Of a stretch of 64,000 nt of DNA, positions 1-10,715 are shown in pieces. The notes under the pieces were generated by a model that had not been told where the DNA came from, made no database searches, and was given only the letters and a program-made list of their open reading frames with translations. A program made the translations under genes and the position numbers. The DNA is taken from contig OY720347.1 of assembly GCA_963082975.1 (NCBI GenBank), positions 42,793,155 to 42,857,154 of the forward strand, written 5' to 3'. Numbering within the stretch: the stretch's first letter is position 1; every line of letters starts with the position of its first letter. Origin of the DNA: Labia minor. Lineage: Eukaryota > Arthropoda > Insecta > Dermaptera > Spongiphoridae.

Positions 1-810
1 GTTATTTTTTTTAATAAATTAAATATTCATTATATTACCAAAGTGCATACGATAAAAAAATTTATAGAGTCTAGTGAAATATATAAGCATCAGTTTTTAT
101 AATATATAAGCATCAGTTTTTATAATAAGATATTAGTTGTTTTGCTTTTTTTTTTGTTTTTTGTTTTTTTGAAAAGAATCATTAATTTTTTGAAACATTA
201 AGTAAATAAAGAAGAAAAAAAAAATAATTAACGATAACAATAATGATTGATTTGATTTTTAATAACTTTGGACTTCAAGGCTATTAAGTTGGCTTCTAAT
301 CTGTTAAATTATTGAGTGTAGATTGATATTGAAAGTCGTTTCTTTTCATAAAAACTGCTAAAGGACGCTCAACCATTTTTATACGGTTTAAAAAAAAATC
401 TGGTGCGGTGTGCAGATTATACAACTCTAAGATAACAAATTACCTTTTTACATTTTTTTTTTCTTAATAATTCTTCAAAAGTTAATTATTAAATTCGCTA
501 ATATTTATTTCTTATTATTACTATTAATACTTCGTTATCCAAAATAAAAAAATAAAAGTACAGGAAGCTATTATGAAAATTCAACATTTATGCTGTCATA
601 GGTAGATAGATTATAGTTATTTTATTTGTTGTAAGATTATTCAAAATCATCGGATAAACGAATGAGTTTTAAGAAAATGATAAAAAATTGTAAAATCAAT
701 GATGTAAAGTTGCACTTCTGGTCAGCAATTTTTCACTGAAAAATTTCTATATTATTTTAAGTATTATTTATCTTAAATAAAACTTTTCTGTTTCGAACAT
801 GTTTTGTTTT
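1..810. other. A+T-rich DNA without a gene
   Basis: Low-complexity A/T tracts and short poly-T and poly-A runs. A near-direct duplication of about 20 bp with the motif 'ATATAAGCATCAGTTTTTAT' lies at about 80-125. No open frame, RNA gene or recognised repeat is supported. Confidence 0.7.
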
Positions 811-862
811 TTACCGACCGAGGATAGTAAGGGAGGTATTGTTTTCACACCAAATTTCACAT

Positions 863-886
863 GTGGAGATTTTTACATATCTCCAC
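863..886. other. Stem-loop of family 1, outer module
   Basis: Perfect 8-bp arms GTGGAGAT and ATCTCCAC surround an 8-nt loop. The same stem is present in the outer module of other long copies, and a variant with both arms changed lies at 1130-1150. Confidence 0.7.
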
Positions 887-1129
887 GAATCATGCATTTT
901 CTTAACAGAAAAAAGTATTTTTAGCATGTCCGTCCGTCTGTCCGTCCGTCCGTATAGATGTGTACAGCCTGAACGGCTCAACGGATTTTGATGAAATTTG
1001 GTATATTTACTTAATGCATCAGTGGGATGAATTGATCAACTTTTGGTGCAAATCCGGAAACCGGAATTGGTAGTATTAGCGATCGACGATAGGAAGGGAA
1101 GGGTTATTTTCAAACCTAATTTCACATGA

Positions 1130-1150
1130 GGTGATTTTTTACATATCACC
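1130..1150. other. Stem-loop of family 1, inner module
   Basis: Arms GGTGAT and ATCACC, perfect 6 bp. Relative to the outer module (GGAGAT and ATCTCC) both arms have changed so that pairing is kept. Confidence 0.6.
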
Positions 1151-1429
1151 ACGAATCATGCACTTTGTGGTGGTTTTATTCTCGAGAAAATCATTTTTAT
1201 TAGTTTTTTCTCAATTTAAAATTATATGACGTCATTCAGCCATTCATGACGTCTCAGCCTAGTCTTACATATATATTATAAATAAAATAAAATTAAAAAT
1301 ATTTATGTTCTATCCATATCTATATTTTATTACATTAATAGATATATTAAAATTACTCGAAATTGTTTCTGTAGCTGGAAATTAATTTATTTCAAACCGT
1401 CGGTTCGGACCTGGGCACAGGTCAACTTA

Positions 1430-1860
1430 TTTTTTTTTACAAATAGTTATACAATTTATTCTATTAACTATTAAACAAACATATTCATAAATATATAAAT
1501 AAATATTGTTGGTAAATTTTGAATTTAATAAAAATAAAAAAAAATATAAAAATCAATTAACCAAGAATTACCTTCAAATTAATTTTTTAAATGTAAAAGA
1601 TTGAAATTTTAATAATTATTAATATGATAATTATATTAAATAATTTTTTTATATATTGTATAATCTCTATTATTACTATTATATTTTTCAAACTATGTCA
1701 AAATATTTCATAAATACATAGTAAATAGGTAGATATTTGTTAATAGTCCTTGAAATGACAATTTTCAATTTTAAAATTAAAGCCCTTGTGCGCCGCTTTT
1801 GATTTTATTTCAATTCTCTAAAATAATCTCATGTTACACAATCCACTGATTTATTTTTCT
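1430..1860. other. A+T-rich DNA without a gene
   Basis: Runs of A and T with no recognised feature. Slightly more complex sequence begins around 1780. Confidence 0.6.
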
Positions 1861-2345
1861 TTAACAAATGATAATCCAAATATCCGTTTGGTTATTTTAT
1901 TATCCGTTGTTGCGAAAGCGTTCCAATTGAAATTTCTCAACGATGATAACGGATCAGAATTTCTTAAAGGCAAATGGCCACGTAAGGATACATTCCGCCG
2001 TTGAACAATCTATAAATGTAGCAATTTTAAATTAGACATCAATGTGCGTTTATGCCATTCTATTTCGGCTAGTGTTAAAATAGGTCTATTTTAAAATGAA
2101 ATTTATCAAGAGACTAGATAGGGATTAAACCTGGTCGATTAGTTGCCGAGGGTGGCGTGTCCAATGGGAAAACGATTTGGCGAACCACGAGATGGGCACG
2201 CAACAGAAATCTTGCCGACTTCTTGCGATCAATTCATGGCACCCCAAATCACCCTGCTTGGAAAGGGCACGGGCCCCTTCCGCTCGACTTTAAAACCCCT
2301 ATCAGTTTGCACGAGGGATTCTTATCTGATTTCCCCTTATAATGC
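1861..2345. other. G+C-richer single-copy island (candidate regulatory DNA)
   Basis: Complex sequence of clearly higher G+C than its surroundings, most marked at 2130-2330. Two overlapping open frames (2143-2379 and 2157-2342) exist but neither resembles a known protein and neither is flanked by convincing splice signals. GGGATTAAA near 2120 resembles a K50 homeodomain (Otx/Pitx-type) site. A conserved non-coding element is the more likely reading, but a small exon cannot be excluded. Confidence 0.35.
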
Positions 2346-2470
2346 AATTGCAAGTTTTTTATATTACATAAAATTTTAAACTAACTACTTTACTCAAGAG
2401 AATATTTATACTTAAGGAATTCGATGGATTTGAATTAAACAAAAAAATAAATAATAATAATAAATTATAT

Positions 2471-3323
2471 TGTAATGATATTTTAAAAATATCATTAATT
2501 CTTAAAATAAAAGGAAAAAATAAAATTTATTTATTTAAAAATAAATAAATTTTGTGGAAAGGATTAGGATTGCAATACGTTTCCCCTGAAGAGGACTAGT
2601 GGTTGGAAAGTCAAAGAGTCAGTCGGGCAGTAGCTAGCGTCCCGAGCGGATGGACTTTATTGGTGGACAAAGGACCACCATTCACCAGTCCACTGATAAT
2701 CGCTTATATAAGGACCGGCTACAAGATTAACAGTTTTCTAGATTATTGATTTGAACATATTGTTGCATTGATTCTTTGATTGCATCTTTTGGTGGTGTTA
2801 TTGTATTCATTAATTTTGCATTTGGGAACACCATTCAGCCGTCACTTAGAAGAGTTCCGGCTACATCGTTAACAAGAAATATTGTTTGAAAGAAGGAATT
2901 TTTTTATTAATTAATTTTTTTTTGTTAATCAAAGAATTAAAAGAAAAATTATTTTTAATTCACAACAAATATTGATGTCTCTTAAATTTTGATATAACGA
3001 ATTTTTTTTTTGTTCTATAAATAAATATTAAATAAATTTTTTGCATATATAAAAAAACCTATAAATAAAAGTTTATATTTAAATTTAAAAGGTTTTAAAA
3101 GAATTTTTAAACATTAAATATAATCAATCTGATAATAAATTTTTAATTCTTAATTTTAAGTTTAATTTTTTTCTCTCTTTTTATTGTTTGTCCAGATATC
3201 CGGGACAGTTCACGCCATTCAAAGTCCAACCTTGTCCATTACACATTTGTGACCAAAAACCCTAAATTTTCATAATATTTCCCCCTGCCAAACATTTTAC
3301 AATTTACAAAAAAAATCATTACA
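2471..3323 (+). repeat. Left LTR
   Basis: 853 bp, beginning TGTAATGATA and ending ATCATTACA, with 8-bp inverted ends. Apart from one base near the end (at 3308) it appears identical to the right LTR. A TATA-like sequence lies at 2705-2713. Confidence 0.95.
2705..2713 (+). promoter_or_regulatory. TATA-like box in the left LTR
   Basis: TATATAAGG sits in a G+C-richer stretch about 235 bp into the LTR, a plausible place for the U3 promoter. The same sequence recurs in the right LTR at about 6631-6639. Function is inferred from position only. Confidence 0.45.
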
Positions 3324-3341
3324 TGGAGGTCCCACCGAGAT
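3324..3341 (+). other. Primer-binding site complementary to tRNA-Gln
   Basis: TGGAGGTCCCACCGAGAT begins at the first base after the LTR. Its reverse complement matches the 3' end of animal tRNA-Gln including the CCA tail over all 18 bases, as far as I can recall that tRNA. It fixes element polarity as plus strand. Confidence 0.85.
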
Positions 3342-3478
3342 ATGAATAAATACGTCGGACTTGAACTGTCTTGGAGGCGGACTGGGAGACACGTTGAAAC
3401 AACGGAAAAACTAATTTTTTGTCATTGTCTGTTGTAGAAAATTTGTTTTAAAAAAAAAAAATAATAAAAAAAATTAGA

Positions 3479-5089
3479 ATGGCGGCAGATAGAGTGGTGG
3501 AGTGGGACGATGTTGTCAAGATGTTCGATCCGTTAGTGTGTAAGGAAGATGTTACACAGAATTTTCGAATGCAGTCGGATCGACAGGTTGCTTCAATGGA
3601 TGTCGGGACCATGCCAGTGCCTAACCCTTTAGATGCAAATGCTCTGAACCTCATATTGCAAAAATTAATGCAGGTAAACCAAAAATTAGATTATATGGAT
3701 AGGAAGTTTCAAAAAATAGAAAATAGTAATCCTAAATTACTCTTAAAAAATAAAAATTTGTCTGTGTCGTCACAAGTCATTATAAAGGATCCACCCACTT
3801 CACTTCCACTCCCAGAAATCTCATATGCCAATACTTTTGACAAACTGAATAAACCCACCATCAATCCTCAAAATTTGGATAACTCTCCATATATTCGAAA
3901 TGACCCTATATCTCTGCCTCACCCCACTAATATTGTTAACACTTCGCGCTCTTTGAATAATATTAATAGGGAGGTTCAAACAATAGAAAATAGTGCTCCT
4001 AAATTAATCTTAAAAAATACAAATTTGTCTTTATCGTCAAAAATCATTATTAAGGATCCACCCACTTCACTTCCACTCCCAGAAATCTCATATGCCAATA
4101 CTGTTGACAAACTGAATAAACCCACCATCAATCCTCAAAATTCAGATAACTCTCCATATATTCGAAATGATCCTATACTGCCTCTCCCCACTAATACTGT
4201 TAAAACTTCACGCTCTGTGAATAATATTAATAGGGAGGTTCAAACAATAGAAAATAGTACTCCTAAATTAATCTTAAAAAATACAAATTTGTCTTTATCG
4301 TCAAAAATCATTATTAAGGATCCACCTACTTCGTTTGCACCCCCAGAAATCTCATGTGCAAATACTAGTAATAAACTGAATAAACCCACCATCAATCCTC
4401 AAAATTTGGATAACTCTCGAAATGATCCTATATTCAAGCCTCTCCCCACTAATGCTGTTAACACTACAGACTCTTTGAATAATATTAATAGGAAGGTTCA
4501 AGCAATAGAAAATAGTGCTTCTAAATTAATATTAAAAAATACAAATTTTTCTGTATCGTCAAAAATCATTATTAAGGATCCACCCACTTCGTTTGCACCC
4601 CCAGAAATCTCATTTGCAAATACTATTAATAAACTGAGTAAACCCACCATCAAGCCTCAAAATTGTGATAACTCTCCATATAAGCGAAGTGATTCTATAT
4701 CGAAGACCCTCCCCACTAGTACTGTTAACACTTTACGCTCTGTGACTAATATTAGAAATGCAATTAACAGTCCTTTTTTTTCCTATTTGGTTAACCATAC
4801 TAATATTAAAAAAATTAAGCATAGGCTATTACCTACTAATCAACATAATCAATTCCACTCTCCAACTAATGTAAAAACTAACAATCATTATTATCTTCCT
4901 TGTCCCAATGATCCAACATCCCTTAAGAATTGTTCGCCTTCCTTACTAGCGATAGTACAAGTAAAAAGTTGGTATTTTAGATTTAGGTTTATATTCATAA
5001 TAAAAAGGGGATGGTATTTTCGCCGCAAAATTAAAGTTTCCTTTGCCACGATTGATATTATGGTAATTTTGAATTTGAACCACTTATGA
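3479..5089 (+). CDS. Repeat-built open frame of the LTR element, unknown function
   Basis: A 536-codon frame starting at ATG 3479, the first ATG after the primer site and its leader. Residues 1-55 are mixed and fairly acidic. Residues about 55-80 (LNLILQKLMQVNQKLDYMDRK) could form a short coiled coil. Residues 80 to about 425 are four tandem repeats of 86-89 residues, each starting near IENS and carrying the blocks KLILKN, SSKIIIKDPPTS, PEIS.ANT, KPTINPQN and PLPTN. The tail is basic with aromatic residues. There is no zinc knuckle, protease, polymerase or integrase signature. A Gag-like or other structural role for a non-autonomous element is possible by position, but I recognise no family. 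The frame stays open in A+T-rich DNA, which suggests it was recently under selection or is very young. Confidence 0.7.
   Translation: MAADRVVEWDDVVKMFDPLVCKEDVTQNFRMQSDRQVASMDVGTMPVPNPLDANALNLILQKLMQVNQKLDYMDRKFQKIENSNPKLLLKNKNLSVSSQVIIKDPPTSLPLPEISYANTFDKLNKPTINPQNLDNSPYIRNDPISLPHPTNIVNTSRSLNNINREVQTIENSAPKLILKNTNLSLSSKIIIKDPPTSLPLPEISYANTVDKLNKPTINPQNSDNSPYIRNDPILPLPTNTVKTSRSVNNINREVQTIENSTPKLILKNTNLSLSSKIIIKDPPTSFAPPEISCANTSNKLNKPTINPQNLDNSRNDPIFKPLPTNAVNTTDSLNNINRKVQAIENSASKLILKNTNFSVSSKIIIKDPPTSFAPPEISFANTINKLSKPTIKPQNCDNSPYKRSDSISKTLPTSTVNTLRSVTNIRNAINSPFFSYLVNHTNIKKIKHRLLPTNQHNQFHSPTNVKTNNHYYLPCPNDPTSLKNCSPSLLAIVQVKSWYFRFRFIFIIKRGWYFRRKIKVSFATIDIMVILNLNHL
3716..4756 (+). repeat. Four tandem repeats inside the LTR element frame
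   Basis: Units of about 258-267 bp start near 3716, 3983, 4247 and 4505. All lengths are multiples of three, so the frame is kept. Each unit contains GGATCCACC followed by a TTC/TCG-CTTCC or GCACCC variant. Units 1-2 and units 3-4 share variants (SLPLP versus SFAPP), which suggests stepwise duplication. Confidence 0.9.
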
Positions 5090-6384
5090 AGGAAATGACA
5101 ATTTTTATTTTAATCAATTTGGCTTGCATTTAAATGATACAATTGGCACATTAATTAAAATTATATCAAATGGTTTTCAAGGTTATTAATGATATTAAAT
5201 TTAATGAATTGTAGTTTTTTGATTTTTTTTGATTTTTAGACTCCTTTAATTAGTTGAGAGATGTTTGTTATTCGTCAATTATTTCAGGAAGTTTGTCTGC
5301 GATTGGTGTTTTTGAGATATTAAAATATGGAGCTATACAGAATTTTAAGATAGAGGGTCGATCTTGATCGAAAAATGATATATAAAAAGTTTTTAGGTTT
5401 AATTATTTAAGTGATAAGTTAAGAAAAATAATGGTTAATTGAGTGATAAATATTGTGTTATGGATTATGAAATATGAAATTGGTTATTATAATGATAAAG
5501 TAATAGGATTTAGGGTTAAAGGAAATTTTTTAATATATTGAAGTAGCGAGATTGCTTTTTTAAATTTTGATTCGTATAGCAAAATGTAAGAGGTTACAGA
5601 GAGTGTTCATGTGTAGGCAAATCATTGAAAGGGTTGTGGTGATGGTAAGTCTCGATTCATTTGAAGTGAGTATCGGTTGATATGCTGTTGTTATTCATAT
5701 TGAAATAATTAAACAATTCAAATCATTAATAATCTCATTGTTTGTTTATATTAATAGAGCCAAAAGTTTATTTTTTATAGTAGATTCATTTTGTTAATTG
5801 ATTCGAGTTGTGTCAAGGTGTTTCATTGTTAAAAGAAAAAGATGGATTGGTAAAGGAGAGAAAATTTTTGAATTTTAAGAAAAAAGAAAATTTGTGATTA
5901 AATGTTAAATAATCTAAATGCAAATTGCATAGAAAATTAATTTTTTGTTTAAAAATTTAAATAAAATCAAAATTAAAAAAAAAAAAATAAGAAAATTAAT
6001 TGTCAAAAAAATTGTCAAAATTGTCAAAATTTTTTTAATTTATATTTTGAAAAAAAATATACAATTTTTCAAATAATTAAAAAAAAAAAAATTAACAATA
6101 ATAAAATAAAAAAAATAAATGAAAATTTTTTTATAATTAGTTTGTAAGTGTAAATATTTAACAAAAAACTGTAAACCTTATTGTAAATATAAAAATGTAA
6201 ATATTTTGTGTATATAATATCCACAAACTAATGTGCTAGTGAATTTGAAGTGATGTGTGGTAACTACCATCCACAAACTAAAGTGCTAGTGAATGTTAAG
6301 TGATGTGTCGTAATTACCCGGTTCATCAAAAAAAAAAAAAATTTTTTTGGGTCCTTTCATATCCCCAAATAAATTTTTTTAATC
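5090..6384 (+). other. A+T-rich interior of the LTR element
   Basis: No open frame of note and no recognised polymerase remnant. The last 400 bp are dominated by A and T runs and hold a 50-bp tandem duplication near 6221. Confidence 0.7.
6221..6318 (+). repeat. Two-copy 50-bp direct repeat near the right LTR
   Basis: Two units beginning CCACAAACTAA at 6221 and 6271, sharing GTGCTAGTGAAT and AAGTGATGTGT, with a few differences. Its position just before the purine tract may be accidental. Confidence 0.75.
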
Positions 6385-6396
6385 GGGAACAGGGGA
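6385..6396 (+). other. Polypurine tract of the LTR element
   Basis: GGGAACAGGGGA ends immediately before the right LTR, the expected place for the plus-strand primer. Confidence 0.85.
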
Positions 6397-7249
6397 TGTA
6401 ATGATATTTTAAAAATATCATTAATTCTTAAAATAAAAGGAAAAAATAAAATTTATTTATTTAAAAATAAATAAATTTTGTGGAAAGGATTAGGATTGCA
6501 ATACGTTTCCCCTGAAGAGGACTAGTGGTTGGAAAGTCAAAGAGTCAGTCGGGCAGTAGCTAGCGTCCCGAGCGGATGGACTTTATTGGTGGACAAAGGA
6601 CCACCATTCACCAGTCCACTGATAATCGCTTATATAAGGACCGGCTACAAGATTAACAGTTTTCTAGATTATTGATTTGAACATATTGTTGCATTGATTC
6701 TTTGATTGCATCTTTTGGTGGTGTTATTGTATTCATTAATTTTGCATTTGGGAACACCATTCAGCCGTCACTTAGAAGAGTTCCGGCTACATCGTTAACA
6801 AGAAATATTGTTTGAAAGAAGGAATTTTTTTATTAATTAATTTTTTTTTGTTAATCAAAGAATTAAAAGAAAAATTATTTTTAATTCACAACAAATATTG
6901 ATGTCTCTTAAATTTTGATATAACGAATTTTTTTTTTGTTCTATAAATAAATATTAAATAAATTTTTTGCATATATAAAAAAACCTATAAATAAAAGTTT
7001 ATATTTAAATTTAAAAGGTTTTAAAAGAATTTTTAAACATTAAATATAATCAATCTGATAATAAATTTTTAATTCTTAATTTTAAGTTTAATTTTTTTCT
7101 CTCTTTTTATTGTTTGTCCAGATATCCGGGACAGTTCACGCCATTCAAAGTCCAACCTTGTCCATTACACATTTGTGACCAAAAACCCTAAATTTTCATA
7201 ATATTTCCCCCTGCCAAACATTTTACAATTTACTAAAAAAATCATTACA
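6397..7249 (+). repeat. Right LTR
   Basis: 853 bp, the same length as the left LTR. One base differs from it by eye (7234). It ends TCATTACA and is followed by the target duplication ATAT. Confidence 0.95.
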
Positions 7250-7560
7250 ATATATATATTTTATCTTATTATACAAGGATTCTTTTGAAATTCATACCAT
7301 AGATAATATTTATAGAGATAAATCGATCTTTATTGGTTTCAGGGAAAAATCATCTTCATTAATTTTTTTTTTAAATTAAATTTATATAATGTCACTAACT
7401 ACGTCATCCATATTTGCCTCTTGCCATTTTTTTTTTAATTGAAAATGTATTAATATTTTTTATATTTAAAATATTTTAAAATTTTTTATTTAATTTCAAA
7501 ATAAAATTAAAAATATTTATTTTAATAATATTTTAGAATCAAATTACGAAATATATTTAT
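7250..7560 (+). repeat. Family 1b relic (diverged relative of family 1)
   Basis: Starts at the LTR element's right flank. It shares GAAATTCA.ACCAT, AAATCGATCT, GGTTTCAG and GAAAAATCATCTTCATTA with the relic at 36150-36600, and the GTCACTAACTACGTCATC type block with family 1 (there ATGACGTCATCCA). It is diverged and old. Confidence 0.55.
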
Positions 7561-8740
7561 TAATCTTTCACCAAAAAAAAAAAATCTAAAATTTATCTTA
7601 TTTGTTTTGCAAACATTGTAAATATATAAATTATCTTTGTGTGTTTCTATCTTGAAAACATATTATATATATTATTTATGATATTTAAAAACAATTTCTT
7701 TCTTTAATTAATATTCATTTAAAATGATTATTAAAGAATATCTTATTCAAAATAAATTATTGAATAAATATGATCTAATAATATTAAATAGAAATAGAAA
7801 AGCATAAATAGATAATTTTTTAATTCCTGTTCCTTTAAAATATTTGAAATTTTTTCATCTGTATTGTCGTTTAATTTTTTGTTAAATCTTATAAATTTTT
7901 ATTAGTTAATTTTATTTTTTATTATTTATTATTATTGGGGACGCCAAGTTCCATTCATTTTAATCAGATTGATTCAATGATGTAACATTTAATAATTGTA
8001 ATAAATAATTAAAGAATTGTATTTCAATATTTTTTAAAGGGTCGAGCGATAGCTCGGTGTTCCAGGCACAAATGTAATAGTTGTGACACTTACTCACTTT
8101 TGTTTTAGACTGAAAAAAATAATATTTTTATTATTATTATTATTACTAATATCAATTTATTGTGATTGTCACTACATTAACAATGATTATATCACTAGGA
8201 ATGACTAATTCAATAACTACTTAAATAAATCAATAATTTAAATAAATTCAATTAAATTGAAAAATCTGCATTGATTTTTACTATAGATTTCTATAATAAT
8301 AATTATATATATGAATTTTTAATAATGTAGTTTAGATACATACAATTTTTCCTCAATTATTTTAATGTTTTTTTAATTTAATCATCAAAAAGATATCTTT
8401 GTACTAAGAGTCGAACTGTGTGTGTCTACCAGGATATCAGACTATTTTGAGTATGAGTTTAATTAGTATTTAAAGAAGTTAAATTTAATGAAATGAAGTT
8501 AAATATTTGATCAAGATATCATCTTATATTCAATGAATTATATTAAAGTTTGAATGGTTTACTAGACTTTTAATAAATAACTTAAACGTTCTTTAGTTTT
8601 TAATCCATGTAATTTGATTAATACAATGCGTGACTAAAACCGCAAGAATTTCATTCCAACAAGATGACTTGGAAATATTCATAAATTGATTTATACATCG
8701 AGATTAAAAAAAAATAAAAAAACAAAAAAACTTTCATTTA
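7561..8740. other. A+T-rich DNA without a gene
   Basis: Mostly A/T runs. A short more complex patch at about 7935-8105 includes a hairpin CGAGC/GCTCG at 8042-8055. Nothing else is supported. Confidence 0.55.
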
Positions 8741-9320
8741 TTGGATGAAAAGTGAGAAGGTAAAATGAATGGGACACAATATGTATTTCTCTGAATAATG
8801 CATGACTTTTGCTCGATGGCCAATCTAGTAAATGGAAATTATCCATTTTCTACGGAGATGCTCCGCTTCCCCTAGCAACTACTTCTCCTTCAATTCTGAT
8901 TTGGATAAAACGCAGTTTAGTAAGAAGATCTTTGTCTCGGGGTTGTCACGAGGGTCTGCGCACTCCAGGCTCGAGACCAGCATTGGGGGGGAGCACGCGA
9001 GCCGCTCACGAGGACCATTAGTCAAGAGGCCCCACCAGCGAATCTCAGTTATTAGCCATCTTTATTGAGGCAAATTGTTTGTATGCGTCCTAGCAAACGC
9101 AATACAGAAGTTGTAAGATGCTGCTTCAGTAGCATTCATGATGGCCACGATGTTGTTTGTTATTGTATTTGCCATTGTTGTTGTTGTTGTTGTTGTTGAT
9201 GATGATGATGATGATAATCGATCGCTGGCTGCTGCAACTCTTGCGCCAACGAATCATTCATGCATATAATAGGTTTTCGTTGTTGAAGATGTTGGATTCT
9301 TTCTAGGTCAAGACTCTTGT
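8741..9320. other. G+C-richer island with two trinucleotide runs
   Basis: Complex single-copy-looking sequence, strongest at 8850-9060, containing CCCTAGCAAC (resembling an RFX half-site) and TAATGCATGA. The open frames at 8809-9068 overlap in two phases and match nothing known. (TTG)8 at 9175-9198 is followed by (GAT)6 to 9215. It may be a regulatory element or an untranslated exon of an unseen gene. Confidence 0.35.
9175..9215. repeat. Compound microsatellite (TTG)8(GAT)6
   Basis: Eight TTG units directly followed by six GAT units inside the island. Read on the minus strand it is (ATC)6(CAA)8. Confidence 0.9.
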
Positions 9321-10001
9321 CAGCAATAGCTCTTGATCTAATACTCGGGAATTATCCCGAGTGTAATACATCACTTATTTTCAAAAGCACTCTCCTTTGT
9401 CTATTGGTTATTATTTTCTTTTCCTATAACTAACACCCGGAATATAGTATATTTCTGTTGATTTCCCCTATAAACAAACCAATTTTACTTTTATATTATC
9501 ATATACTTAAATATATTACACAATTTTACTTTTGTTACTTATAATATATAAATTTTTTATATTTATAAATATATTATATGAATATGTTTTGAAAGGCATT
9601 TGAATACAGATGATTTATGATTGAATAATCAAATCTTTAAATAAGAATGCATATTTTAGTTAAAACCCCAAAGGGAATCAGGAGTTTGCCTGAAAGCATT
9701 TCCGGTTAAAATTTGAAATGAAAGGTACTTTTGGACTTAACGCTCTCGGCTATAGTAGGACTGAATATTAGACATCCATAGATCCATTCTACGAACCTGA
9801 CAAGATATATTTAATTGAATGAGGATTTAAAAAAAGATAGAAAAACTCTTCTTTCATTTACAAACTACATATTTTTTGCTTTGAATATAACAATCCATTT
9901 TATTTCTAATCGATTTTTCAATATTAACAATTCTTCTTTAGAAATAAAGAATTTTATATAAAAAATTCCTTTATTCTATATATTTAAATAAATAATATAT
10001 A
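9321..10001. other. A+T-rich DNA without a gene
   Basis: Mixed-complexity patch at 9640-9800 followed by A/T runs. No feature is recognised. Confidence 0.5.
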
Positions 10002-10707
10002 TTGAAATTAATCTAAACTTCTAATTATATTGTAGTAAGCCCTATTTATAATTAAAGCTTCAAAATAATATACATATGATCATATACTATTTAAATAATT
10101 TCATTATACTTTTTAATTATATTAATTAATGTAAATAATTATTAATTCAAATAATATTTTACTTCATTTATCAAACTATCCATTACTTTATAAATTTGTT
10201 ATTAAGATTAACAATTATTATTAATTATGTATTTAATTTCAACCATTTGAAAATACAATCGAATTCTTAAGTATCGATGCTATAGAATACATTAAGTAGA
10301 CTAATCTAAAATACTAACTCAATAAAAACTTTAATTTAAACTTAATAATTACTTATCTGTATATAATATTTTATAGTTAGTTAGTAATAGTTTAAAATTT
10401 CAAAATATTTCTTATATAGTTGATTAATATACTTGTTAAATAACTATGCATTGACTATAAAATATTTAAATTAACAATAATTTTATTTGTATATAAATAC
10501 ATGAACTTATTTGTGAGTATTCCTATTACATATTCATCATGTTTCATTAATATTTTTATTTTGGTGCATAGAATAGTACTGAAATGATCTTTGATATAAT
10601 ATTTAAAGTTACTTGAAATTAAATAGTAAATGATAAATATGTTTATTATTTAGAAGCTATCATTATAAATAGGACTTACTATAATTGGAAGTTGAGATTA
10701 ATTTCAA
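10002..10707. repeat. Inverted pair of a diverged 105-bp repeat
   Basis: The arm at 10002-10106 (TTGAAATTAATCTAAACTTC...CCTATTTATAAT) matches the reverse complement of about 10600-10707 at roughly 80-85% by eye. The 490-bp spacer is A+T-rich. It could be a foldback element or two opposed copies of a relic; no clear target duplication is seen. Confidence 0.55.
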
Positions 10708-10715
10708 ATAATTTT

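Larger units (their letters stand above)
811..1429 (-). mobile_element. Interspersed element family 1, long copy (HINE-like)
   Basis: This is the longest copy of family 1 in the window. Read on the minus strand it begins near 1429 with a small hairpin (arms GACCT and AGGTC in better copies) and a G/C-rich motif. It ends at 811 in a motif CGGTCGGTAA that runs into A. A (CCGT/CTGT)n microsatellite lies at about 928-953. The block with GATGAAATTTGGTA and CCGGAA follows at about 990-1065. An 85-bp module at 824-905 is repeated in diverged form at about 1082-1160, each with a stem-loop. No coding capacity is visible. The sub-terminal inverted motif, microsatellite and 3' hairpin resemble Helentron-associated non-autonomous elements; the class assignment is inference. 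Confidence 0.75.
2471..7249 (+). mobile_element. Complete-looking non-autonomous LTR element
   Basis: The element is bounded by two direct repeats of 853 bp that start TGTAATGA and end TCATTACA, and is flanked by a 4-bp duplication ATAT (2467-2470 and 7250-7253). It has a tRNA-Gln primer-binding site directly after the left LTR and a purine tract directly before the right one. The interior of about 3.07 kb holds one 536-codon open frame and A+T-rich DNA. I recognise no reverse transcriptase, protease, RNase H or integrase, so it probably depends on enzymes from a partner element. By eye the LTRs differ at one position, implying very recent insertion. The 4-bp target site and TG...CA ends allow a Ty3/gypsy or BEL/Pao partner; the family is unresolved. 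Confidence 0.9.

Noticed and set aside
811-1429. Family 1 as an ordinary TIR transposon
   Set aside because: The inverted motif is only 11 bp, is not at the extreme ends, and no consistent target duplication is seen.
8042-8055. CGAGC/GCTCG hairpin as a terminator or RNA gene
   Set aside because: A single short stem without supporting context.
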